Below are positions 1-5,595 of a stretch of 6,365 bases of DNA, piece after piece. The stretch is from contig JAUXAJ010000290.1 in assembly GCA_030620005.1 (NCBI GenBank), positions 1-6,365 of the forward strand, given 5' to 3'. Each line of letters opens with the position of its first letter. Within the stretch, counting starts at the first letter, position 1. Source of the stretch: Promethearchaeota archaeon. Its GTDB lineage: Archaea; Asgardarchaeota; Lokiarchaeia; Sigynarchaeales; SOKP01. The position numbers and the translations under genes are program-made. The notes below the pieces were generated by a model. It was not told where the DNA came from, made no database searches, and worked only from the letters and a program-made list of their open reading frames with translations.

Positions 1-676
1 GGAAAAATGAATGCGAATCATCAATTCCAGTGTCTACAATTGCGATCGAACTCCAATAATCTCCCGTGTAAGAAAGATTATTCCATACATAAGGTCGAAG
101 ATTCATGTTTCTAGAAGCAAAATACAAATTTGATTCAACAATGCTATCTTCTTCAATTAAAAAGGATATTTCATCAAGGCATGATTTCTCATAAAAATTA
201 TAAAAAGAATCCCGTTCTATTATCCCCGCAAATCCATTTATTAAATTTTTATAAGTAGATTTAATTTTCCCGCCAAAAGTTTTGAAATTGGACAATGCAT
301 TAGAATAATCTTGCTCATTTGGGAATTGTACTATTATTTTTATACTTTTTTCATCCTCATTGTTTTTCTCCATGATATTCAATTTTAAATCAAGTTTATC
401 ATCTATTCCATTACGATTTTTATCAATTTCCTGATTATATCCTTGAATATTAGCGAGATTTGATGATGTATCTTTAAGATCATTGGAATCTGATCCCACA
501 TTTAAGAAATTCTCATCTTCTTCTAATTGAGATGGTGGAAATATAGATTCTTTAGTTACAGAAGAATTTAACTCTACACTCAATCCTGAAGCGTAAAAAA
601 GGGGTAAGTAAGTAACAAATATTAAAAGTAAAATGAAGATTATTTTATTCCTTGTTAATATTTTAGCTAAATTCAA
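1..676 (-). CDS. Secreted subtilisin-like serine protease (S8 family), N-terminal part
   Basis: The frame runs from a TTG at 674-676 to the left edge, giving 225 residues with the C-terminus outside the window. An in-frame TAA lies just upstream, and the next in-frame ATG (residue 102) would delete the signal peptide, so TTG is the chosen start. Visible parts in order: a basic N-terminus with a hydrophobic segment (about 11-29) ending LFYA, a signal peptide; a polar linker; a calcium-type loop DKNRNGIDD (85-93) like thrombospondin type 3 or EF-hand loops; an inhibitor_I9-like prodomain (about 111-153, IKIIVQF to INGFAGII); then the start of the catalytic domain with the Asp motif IAIVDTGID, the catalytic residue being D215. 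The His and Ser motifs lie beyond the edge. By family knowledge this is an exported or cell-surface peptidase made as a zymogen. Activity cannot be confirmed from this fragment. Confidence 0.88.
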   Translation of the reverse strand, partial: MNLAKILTRNKIIFILLLIFVTYLPLFYASGLSVELNSSVTKESIFPPSQLEEDENFLNVGSDSNDLKDTSSNLANIQGYNQEIDKNRNGIDDKLDLKLNIMEKNNEDEKSIKIIVQFPNEQDYSNALSNFKTFGGKIKSTYKNLINGFAGIIERDSFYNFYEKSCLDEISFLIEEDSIVESNLYFASRNMNLRPYVWNNLSYTGDYWSSIAIVDTGIDDSHSFF

Positions 677-725
677 TATAAATTACAAAAATTTTTTTGA
701 TTAAAGATACGCTAAATATCTTTTT

Positions 726-742
726 AAGTTTATTTAAACTTT
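726..742 (-). promoter_or_regulatory. Probable TATA promoter of the subtilase gene, inside a small palindrome
   Basis: On the minus strand 731-738 reads TTTAAATA, a match to the archaeal TATA consensus, preceded by a purine/A-rich stretch (GCAAAG) that could act as a BRE. It predicts a start near 708 and a leader of about 30 bases before the TTG. The box sits in an inverted repeat with 7-bp arms, AAGTTTA-TT-TAAACTT (726-741), which could be an operator or simply AT-rich chance. Confidence 0.5.
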
Positions 743-780
743 GCGTAGATGAACTACTACTTTAGTTATTATCTTGACAT

Positions 781-787
781 AAAAAAA
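781..787 (-). terminator. Poly-T terminator of the winged-helix gene
   Basis: Four bases past the TAA stop at 792-794 the minus strand carries seven consecutive T. Short T-runs without a hairpin are the usual archaeal terminator. The position between this gene's stop and the next gene's TATA box supports separate transcription units. Confidence 0.5.
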
Positions 788-791
788 GACT

Positions 792-1868
792 TTAAATAAT
801 TTCAGGTTTCAAATCGTTTTGAACGATCATTTTTAAGTGAGATATATACTCATCTATGGAAATTTCTTTTTCTCTAAATCTTCTAACTAAATTCTCGATA
901 ATGTAATGAGGAACAAATTTTACAAATCGAATATCGGAAATAAGAAAGATAAAACCTTTTGCCTCGAAAAAGAATTTTTTTTCAAGTAATTCATCTAACA
1001 AATCTTCTTTATTATTTAAAATATTCAAACATTCGGTAATGGGTAAAACAATTTCTCTTAGCGTTGTAAATAAGGTTTGAACATCTTTATCTATTAAAAA
1101 AATGATTTCTGATATATTTTCAATTTCGTGAATCCAATCAGAATTAAAGTAAATTTCTTTTATAGCTTCTTTGTATTTTTTTAAAAGAAAATCTTTTACG
1201 CCTATTATTTCTTTGTTCGTGAATTTGGGCAATGTTAATGGAGGAACTCTCATGCACGCAAAATCGTTAACAAGAAAGTAACATTCGCCACTTCCGGGAA
1301 TGTAATTCTTTTTTATTAGTTTTTCTCTAATAAATGATATGAGTAACAAATCCATGTTCAAAGTCGAAAAACCGTATTCTTCTCTAAGAATAGTAGTTAA
1401 CTCGGATTTTGAAATAACTCCATCACGTAATATTTTTAAGATTGTTAATTTAATTTTATCAAGTAAAAAACTCATTAAGATACTTTGTTTATTCAATTTT
1501 GCGTAATTTTTTAAATTATTGAATGCTTCAGAAATAGCCCGAGTAATCTTGTTTGTGTTTATTAATTCCACCAGATTTTTACTTATAATTGCCAAAATAT
1601 CGTGGTAATCCTCTTCAATTTTATTTTTTTTATCATATGTAATTACTAAGAAATATATTTCACCTTCGAATTTTTGGATGACTGAAATGAATCGATTGCT
1701 GCCGCTATTTGGAATAAAGTCAATAATGGAGATGTCTTTATTTAATTCGTGGTTTGCCCATATCTTTAAGAATATATCTTTAGGAATAAATTTTGATGAT
1801 GGGGGGTATTGTATGACGTTTTCTGGACCTAAACTCTTATTCCAATGAACAATATTTATGCTTTCCAT
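792..1868 (-). CDS. Winged-helix protein with longin/roadblock-like N-terminal domain (hypothetical)
   Basis: 358 residues, soluble, with no signal peptide or membrane segment. Three parts are visible. Residues 1-122 look like an alpha/beta longin- or roadblock-type domain: the start INIVHWNKSLGP is followed by a strand-rich section (IYFLVITY, 71-78) and a long helix. Residues about 137-202 look like a winged helix (DKIKLTILKILRDG, ISKSELTTILREEYG, then a hairpin ending GECYFLV). Residues 203-358 are a helical C-terminal region in which LREIVLPITECLNILNN could be a second winged-helix-like unit. Similar arrangements occur in uncharacterised Asgard archaeal proteins, as I recall them. A role in small-GTPase or transcription control is only inference. 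The ATG start is supported by a TATA box about 28 bases upstream, implying leaderless mRNA. Alternative: a plain transcription regulator with an unrelated sensor domain. Confidence 0.7.
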   Translation of the reverse strand: MESINIVHWNKSLGPENVIQYPPSSKFIPKDIFLKIWANHELNKDISIIDFIPNSGSNRFISVIQKFEGEIYFLVITYDKKNKIEEDYHDILAIISKNLVELINTNKITRAISEAFNNLKNYAKLNKQSILMSFLLDKIKLTILKILRDGVISKSELTTILREEYGFSTLNMDLLLISFIREKLIKKNYIPGSGECYFLVNDFACMRVPPLTLPKFTNKEIIGVKDFLLKKYKEAIKEIYFNSDWIHEIENISEIIFLIDKDVQTLFTTLREIVLPITECLNILNNKEDLLDELLEKKFFFEAKGFIFLISDIRFVKFVPHYIIENLVRRFREKEISIDEYISHLKMIVQNDLKPEII

Positions 1869-1892
1869 TTTAAAATAATAAGAAATATATTA

Positions 1893-1900
1893 TTATATAA
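1893..1900 (-). promoter_or_regulatory. TATA box of the winged-helix gene (leaderless promoter)
   Basis: TTATATAA, a perfect palindrome, is centred about 28 bases upstream of the ATG at 1866-1868. Archaeal TATA boxes centre near -26/-27, so transcription should start at or within a base or two of the start codon. No Shine-Dalgarno sequence precedes the ATG, which fits a leaderless message. Confidence 0.5.
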
Positions 1901-2119
1901 TTGATCTTAACCAATATTAATCTGAAGTAGGAATTTACTGCACTTTTTAATTATTAATATAATATCATAAATTATTTTTCTATTTATATTATAAAATATA
2001 TTTAAATAACTTTTTCTAAAATTATAAAATTCATTAATAGAAAAGATAACAGATCATGACCATTTACATGATTGCAAACTAAAAGAGAGATTGAATTAAA
2101 AGTAGAACTTTCAAGACAC
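1901..2119. other. AT-rich intergenic stretch with one short hairpin
   Basis: I find no gene-like frame here. It holds the downstream flank of the 91-residue gene and the upstream flank of the winged-helix gene. The only notable structure is an inverted repeat ATCATG (2053-2058) and CATGAT (2067-2072) with an 8-base loop, less AT-rich than its surroundings. It could be part of the 3' end of the upstream gene's transcript; function unknown. Confidence 0.3.
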
Positions 2120-2395
2120 TTAATTCTTGTTATTTAACTTAAATATGTGGTATTTTTTTTCAATATTTTCGATAGTGGAAGCTAAAAGGTTGATTAACAA
2201 TTCGTTATTAGAAGGCGTGATGTGTTCTAAAACCTTTTCCAATATTCCGTTAGCAATACTAATGTCTTGATTGGTATACTTTTTTTTTTGCTTTTTCTTT
2301 CCTTCAAATAACACGTCAAATTCTTTTTCAAGCCAATATAATTCTTCTCTTAGATTATCTTCCAAGATTTTATCGTAATTTGCTATAATATTCAT
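2120..2395 (-). CDS. Small hypothetical lysine-rich helical protein
   Basis: 91 residues, family not recognised. The sequence is charged and predicted mostly helical: a first helix (about 5-31, YDKILEDNLREELYWLEKEF), a basic patch GKKKQKKKY (32-40) and two further amphipathic helices (about 43-58 and 62-84). There is no cysteine, signal peptide or membrane segment. The basic patch would suit nucleic-acid or acidic-membrane contact, and heptad-like leucine/isoleucine spacing could support a helical bundle; both are inference. A TATA-like box 28 bases upstream of the ATG supports it as expressed. It stands alone, divergent from the PAP2 gene and separated from the winged-helix gene by 251 bases with a promoter of its own. 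Confidence 0.6.
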   Translation of the reverse strand: MNIIANYDKILEDNLREELYWLEKEFDVLFEGKKKQKKKYTNQDISIANGILEKVLEHITPSNNELLINLLASTIENIEKKYHIFKLNNKN

Positions 2396-2418
2396 TTATT
2401 TACGTCAATCCTTTAAAA

Positions 2419-2427
2419 TATTATATC
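2419..2427 (-). promoter_or_regulatory. TATA box of the 91-residue protein gene
   Basis: Minus-strand GATATAATA is centred 28 bases upstream of the ATG at 2393-2395, the spacing expected for a leaderless archaeal transcript. An AAAGGA lies too far upstream of the ATG (about 13 bases clear) to be a convincing ribosome-binding site. Confidence 0.45.
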
Positions 2428-2631
2428 TTATGTAAATAGAAATGTTTCGAATTTAAAAATATTCTTTAAAAAATGTTTTTATTTAGCATGAGAACGAACT
2501 TTGACAAATTTATTTAAAAAGCAATTTTACTTAAAAGGAATTTTAATAAATTACATGTTATTACCAATATCACGAGCCGACACCATTCAAGTTGAGAGAA
2601 GAAATTTTTAATTAACTTTTTGTTTGAATTC

Positions 2632-2660
2632 TATTTATAACATTAAATGGTATTATTTAA
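2632..2660 (+). promoter_or_regulatory. Candidate promoter of the PAP2/MBL operon
   Basis: Two TATA-like boxes precede the ATG at 2691: TATTTATA (2632-2639), predicting a leader of about 30 bases, and TATTATTTAA (2651-2660), predicting about 10 bases. Which is used cannot be decided from sequence. There is no Shine-Dalgarno motif before the ATG. Confidence 0.35.
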
Positions 2661-2690
2661 TTTCAAAAATGTAATATAAATTGTAAAATA

Positions 2691-3527
2691 ATGAAAATAA
2701 ATTGGGATTCGCTTACTACAAGATTAATTATCGTCGTAATTGTTTCATGGGTAATACTAGCAATAATATTTGGCTTCACTGACCTATACATTTCTATTGC
2801 TATTGTAGATAAAGAATCGTTATGGGGGAATTTCGGAGCAGATTTTGGAGAAACTCCAGGATGGGCTTTGATATTTATAGCAATTGCCATTCTTATCGGA
2901 AGCCTCATGAAGGACATAAAAAAGCAAAAAATTGGGGGTTTTATTGCAATTATCTTGGGAGCAATATATCTAGTATATTATATAATCGAGGGAAGCCAAA
3001 AAAGAGCCATTGATGGAGCGGGCATTATAATTAGTGTTCTAATATTCTTAATTTTAACTTTTAATAAGGATTGGAGAAATTATCGCACGATCGCAATGGT
3101 CATCTTTCTTTTAGCGATCATGAACCCCTTATTATTCGTACAGATTACAAAAGCGTCATGCGGTAGAGTTAGATTCCGAGATCTTGCTATTGATTATTCT
3201 AATTATACTCCTTGGTTTTTACCTCCTGGACCAACGGGAAATCAATCTTTCCCTTCAGGTCACGCAAGCATGGGGTTCATGCTCTTACCTTTATTAATTT
3301 TGGTTAAAAGACGCAATTGGAATGAACCAGTTAAAATAATTTTTTATGTAATTATCCTCGGCTGGGGTGTATTTGTTGCTGCTTCTCGAGTCGTTGTGGG
3401 AGCGCATTATGCCTCCGACGTTCTTTTTTCGTCTGAAATGGCTGCTTTAATCACGATACTTCTTTATAAGCACTTTTTTTTAAAAAAAGAACTTGATAAA
3501 AGAAACGAAGGAATTGCAATAAAGTGA
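2691..3527 (+). CDS. PAP2-superfamily membrane phosphatase
   Basis: 278 residues, integral membrane, about eight predicted hydrophobic segments (near 12-29, 58-73, 82-99, 110-124, 134-152, 194-205, 215-231, 244-262). The three PAP2 phosphatase motifs are present in order: K154-X6-R161; PSGH at 188-191; SR-X5-H-X3-D with S232, R233, H239 and D243. H239 is the expected nucleophile and H191 the acid/base. In motif 1 the usual Pro after Arg is replaced by Phe162, a mild deviation. The family removes phosphate from lipid phosphates such as phosphatidate, polyprenyl diphosphates or archaeal isoprenoid phosphates; the substrate here is not determinable. The first three membrane segments lie before the core. 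The stop overlaps the start of the next gene by four bases, so the two are co-transcribed and probably coupled. Confidence 0.92.
   Translation: MKINWDSLTTRLIIVVIVSWVILAIIFGFTDLYISIAIVDKESLWGNFGADFGETPGWALIFIAIAILIGSLMKDIKKQKIGGFIAIILGAIYLVYYIIEGSQKRAIDGAGIIISVLIFLILTFNKDWRNYRTIAMVIFLLAIMNPLLFVQITKASCGRVRFRDLAIDYSNYTPWFLPPGPTGNQSFPSGHASMGFMLLPLLILVKRRNWNEPVKIIFYVIILGWGVFVAASRVVVGAHYASDVLFSSEMAALITILLYKHFFLKKELDKRNEGIAIK
3507..3527 (+). promoter_or_regulatory. GTGA stop/start overlap with weak ribosome-binding site
   Basis: The GTG start of the hydrolase (3524-3526) shares GTGA with the TGA stop of the PAP2 gene (3525-3527). GAAGGA at 3507-3512 lies 11 bases before the GTG and could act as a weak Shine-Dalgarno sequence. 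The arrangement points to translational coupling and decides the non-ATG start. Confidence 0.6.
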
Positions 3528-4186
3528 AGAAAATTGTTGATAATTTATATCACATAGGAGATTCTGGGTGCTCCGTGTATCTAGTTGATACGCAGAGCGA
3601 TGCCGGTCTTGTACTAATTGACGCAGGAATGAGTCTAATTTTAATAAAAAGCATATCTAAGGAAGGTTTGGATCCAAAAAACATTAATCATTGCATCCTA
3701 ACACATTTTCATATCGACCATATTGGCGCGTGCCACGACTTAAAAGAATTTAATAAAAGCATAAAATTTTATGCTCACGACCTTGATGCTGATGCCATCG
3801 AAGAGCGAGGACACGATAGAAAAACAGCAGCATCCTGGTATGGCGTAAATTATAAACCTATTAAGTTAGAAAAGAGGTTTAAAGAAACTTTTGAAACCTT
3901 AAAACTTGGATCGTGCGCGTTCCAATGCATTCACATTCCGGGACATACACCAGGAAGTATTGCAGTATTAGTAGAAGTGAGTGGAACAAAAGTTTTATTT
4001 GGACAAGATATTCATGGCCCTTTCATGCCTAGTTTTGGATCAGATTTACAGGATTATCAAAAATCAATGCAACGATTGTTAGATTTAAATGCTGAAATAT
4101 TATGCGAAGGACATTTTGGAATTTTTCAACCAGAAAAAGAAGTAAAACGATACATTGAAAGATACATGGAGAGTAATCGACCTTGA
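3524..4186 (+). CDS. Metallo-beta-lactamase-fold hydrolase (glyoxalase II-like)
   Basis: 220 residues, cytoplasmic, a complete single-domain MBL fold. All usual metal ligands are visible: the motif THFHIDH gives H61, H63, D65 and H66; H141 in IPGHTPGS; D162 in FGQDIHGP; H197 in CEGHFGI. This set supports a dinuclear zinc (or iron) site. The early DAG (33-35) strand-turn is also typical. The family hydrolyses thioesters, lactones, phosphoesters and other substrates; the PGHTPGS form is common in the glyoxalase II-like branch, but the substrate cannot be read from the sequence. There is no extra domain for RNA or DNA processing. Coupling to a lipid phosphatase suggests, as inference only, a role in lipid or isoprenoid metabolite turnover. 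The GTG start is fixed by the overlap and by the conserved beginning KKIVDNLYHIG. Confidence 0.92.
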   Translation: MKKIVDNLYHIGDSGCSVYLVDTQSDAGLVLIDAGMSLILIKSISKEGLDPKNINHCILTHFHIDHIGACHDLKEFNKSIKFYAHDLDADAIEERGHDRKTAASWYGVNYKPIKLEKRFKETFETLKLGSCAFQCIHIPGHTPGSIAVLVEVSGTKVLFGQDIHGPFMPSFGSDLQDYQKSMQRLLDLNAEILCEGHFGIFQPEKEVKRYIERYMESNRP

Positions 4187-4217
4187 ATATTAAACGTATT
4201 AAATTGTATTAATAAAG

Positions 4218-4245
4218 TGTTTTTCAAAGGAAGTCGTCATTTTTA
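4218..4245 (+). terminator. Probable T-run terminator of the PAP2/MBL operon
   Basis: Two runs of five T (4220-4224 and 4240-4244) follow the hydrolase stop within 60 bases. No strong hairpin precedes them, which is normal for archaeal intrinsic termination. Confidence 0.4.
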
Positions 4246-4308
4246 ATGCAAATATCTTTGAATATTCTCATTAAATCCTTGCGAGAATTAATTAACACTA
4301 ATATTATG

Positions 4309-4329
4309 ATAAAATATAAAATATAAAAT
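4309..4329 (+). repeat. Three tandem copies of the 7-mer ATAAAAT
   Basis: Exact triple repeat of ATAAAAT, continuing two bases into a fourth copy, lying about 50-70 bases upstream of the membrane-protein gene. It could be a slippage microsatellite or helical-phase-unrelated AT-rich filler next to the promoter. Confidence 0.7.
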
Positions 4330-4334
4330 ATGAA

Positions 4335-4355
4335 AACAAATAATTTTTATTTGTT
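4335..4355 (+). promoter_or_regulatory. Perfect 9-bp inverted repeat over the probable promoter of the membrane-protein gene
   Basis: Arms AACAAATAA (4335-4343) and TTATTTGTT (4347-4355) are exact reverse complements around a 3-base spacer TTT. The right half, TTTTTATT, falls about 30 bases upstream of the ATG at 4380, where a TATA box is expected. A symmetric site overlapping the TATA box is the classic layout for a dimeric repressor in archaea. Because the site is AT-rich, chance cannot be excluded. Confidence 0.45.
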
Positions 4356-4379
4356 CCTTAAACTAATTTAATAGTAACC

Positions 4380-5186
4380 ATGTTATTAGAAAGCATTTTT
4401 ATTGTAAGAGGTGGGTTTTGGGGTGAAGAATACGATTTTAAACTCCTATTTGCGGTTGTAGCTTTTGTTATTTGCGTTGTAGATTGGAAATGGAAAGAGA
4501 GAAAGGATTATTTCTGGGTTTTTTTAACTGGTTTCGTATTTTGGAGTTTAGTCGAATTAATACTTCAACTTATAGGGATACGAGACATGCCAAATCGATA
4601 TTTGTTTGGCGTTTCTATTCCATTCTGGCTATCAATTCCTTTACAAGGCTTATCCGAAGGTGTTTCAGTTGGAATTGTAGGGTTATTTATTACAGATTTA
4701 TACATTGAAAAAAATACGAGAAAGTTTAGCGCATTAATGTTCACGATCACAGTAGTTTTGATATTTTTAGTAATGTTTAGCCATGGTATTTACACTCCGA
4801 ATGTTGGAGGGGATGTGCCTTCTCGAAGGGACGTATTTCCGATTTGGGAATTGATTATATTTGTTTTAATTGCCCCTGCACTGTATTGGTTCATTACCGC
4901 AGATAGAATCGCAAAAAAAAGAGGGGCACGCATGTTCATCACGATGTTCATGCTTGGATGCGTTTGGTATTTAGCGTATTGGTTATCTGGCCAACGATGG
5001 GTTGAAATCGGAATTAAAAACCCGGATGGAACATATTCAAATTTACGGCGAGCTGAGCCTATTGTCGAATTTATTATAATGATATATAACGCATTGATTG
5101 AAATTGCTTTATTATACATGCCATTTCTTGCAATTCCTTATATTTTAAAATTAATAAAATCTGAAGTAAAAAATAATCTTGTATGA
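4380..5186 (+). CDS. Multi-pass membrane protein of unknown function
   Basis: 268 residues with about seven hydrophobic segments (near 20-36, 44-66, 80-105, 117-137, 153-173, 185-204, 229-258). No family is recognised. Polar or charged residues lie within or at the edge of membrane segments: E59, E93, D106, H135 and E230, with R206 and E226 in flanking loops. That suggests a transporter, channel or intramembrane enzyme rather than a simple anchor; this is inference. There is no signal peptide distinct from the first segment and no soluble domain. The loop at 138-152 (YTPNVGGDVPSRRDV) and that at 204-227 (GQRWVEIG to AEP) are the longest. TAA and TAG codons close upstream fix the ATG start. 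It has its own promoter region, with repeats, so it is probably not part of the PAP2 operon. Confidence 0.8.
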   Translation: MLLESIFIVRGGFWGEEYDFKLLFAVVAFVICVVDWKWKERKDYFWVFLTGFVFWSLVELILQLIGIRDMPNRYLFGVSIPFWLSIPLQGLSEGVSVGIVGLFITDLYIEKNTRKFSALMFTITVVLIFLVMFSHGIYTPNVGGDVPSRRDVFPIWELIIFVLIAPALYWFITADRIAKKRGARMFITMFMLGCVWYLAYWLSGQRWVEIGIKNPDGTYSNLRRAEPIVEFIIMIYNALIEIALLYMPFLAIPYILKLIKSEVKNNLV

Positions 5187-5194
5187 GCTCAAAT

Positions 5195-5216
5195 AAGATT
5201 AAAAACAAGACATCTT
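5195..5216. terminator. Shared terminator between convergent genes
   Basis: AAGAT (5195-5199) and ATCTT (5212-5216) can pair across a 12-base loop. On the minus strand the loop holds a TTTTT run (5201-5205) just past the LRR gene stop. With only 33 bases between the two convergent stops, this segment probably ends the minus-strand transcript and may also serve the plus-strand gene. Confidence 0.4.
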
Positions 5217-5219
5217 TAT

Positions 5220-5552
5220 CTAATAATTATAGTCTTGAAGAGAACTCAAAGATTTACATCCCCTTAAATTGAACTTACGGAGAGATTTTAGTTCGCATAA
5301 ATTATCTGGTAAAGATTTTAATAAAACGCACGACCTCAAGTTTAATTCTTGAAGAGTGTCCAAATTTTTCGTAGAAAAGTTAAAAGACTTAAAATTCTTG
5401 GAAAAACTTAGATCAAGAACTTTTAAACCAACAAGATTTTCCAATCCGATAATCTGTGCTACTTCAGTAATATTTTTTCTACGGAGAGCAAGAATTCCTT
5501 TTTTATCTATAAAAATCTTTTCGCCATGAACGATTACAACCTGACTTTCCAT
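5220..5552 (-). CDS. Short leucine-rich-repeat protein
   Basis: 110 residues, no signal peptide or membrane segment. Residues 1-42 form an N-terminal cap with small strands (VVIVHGEKIFID) and an NITEV...IGLENL entry like that of archaeal LRRs. About three repeats follow: LKVLDLS (43-49), LQELNLRSC with KSLP (67-82) and LRKFNLRGC with SL (91-102). The LxxLxLxxC...SLP pattern resembles plant disease-resistance LRRs rather than the NxI type more usual in archaea. The protein stops abruptly after the third repeat, and I see no LRR continuation in the other frames, so it may be a remnant of a longer protein or a genuine mini-LRR. An in-frame TAG seven codons upstream of the ATG fixes the start region. 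LRRs bind proteins; the partner is unknown. It follows the zinc protein gene by 43 bases on the same strand. Confidence 0.78.
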   Translation of the reverse strand: MESQVVIVHGEKIFIDKKGILALRRKNITEVAQIIGLENLVGLKVLDLSFSKNFKSFNFSTKNLDTLQELNLRSCVLLKSLPDNLCELKSLRKFNLRGCKSLSSLQDYNY

Positions 5553-5587
5553 TTGAACTCGGTGTTGATCCTATTTTTCGGAGAAAA

Positions 5588-5595
5588 TTTTTAAA
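5588..5595 (-). promoter_or_regulatory. Candidate TATA box of the LRR gene
   Basis: Minus-strand TTTAAAAA directly abuts the TGA stop of the zinc-protein gene and lies about 40 bases upstream of the LRR ATG, predicting a leader of roughly 13 bases. It could allow the LRR gene to be transcribed alone as well as by read-through. Confidence 0.35.

Larger units (their letters stand above)
2396..2690. other. Divergent intergenic region with a GC-rich patch
   Basis: These 295 bases separate the minus-strand 91-residue gene from the plus-strand PAP2 gene and carry promoters for both. No protein frame is credible. One segment stands out: 2571-2584 (CACGAGCCGACACC) is GC-rich inside otherwise very AT-rich DNA. 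A TATA-like TTTATTTAAA lies near 2509-2518 and T-runs follow at 2605-2609 and 2617-2621. A short plus-strand RNA of roughly 75-80 bases could therefore be made here, but no C/D or H/ACA box set is clear, so no RNA gene is called. Confidence 0.35.

Noticed and set aside
2053..2072. Hairpin ATCATG/CATGAT as a small RNA or C/D-box RNA
   Set aside because: Six-base stem only, no matching C and D boxes or clear promoter and terminator; kept only as an intergenic note.
2663..2917. 84-residue open frame on the minus strand opposite the PAP2 gene
   Set aside because: It is antisense to a gene with clear family motifs, has no recognisable domain or promoter, and is explained by codon bias on the opposite strand.
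2822..3013. 63-residue plus-strand frame inside the PAP2 gene
   Set aside because: Out of frame with the PAP2 coding sequence, low-complexity basic composition, no family.
4472..4750. Frames on both strands inside the membrane-protein gene
   Set aside because: Both lie within the 268-residue membrane protein, whose length and hydrophobic periodicity make it the real frame.
4790..5119. 109-residue minus-strand frame inside the membrane-protein gene
   Set aside because: Antisense shadow without domain, promoter or terminator.
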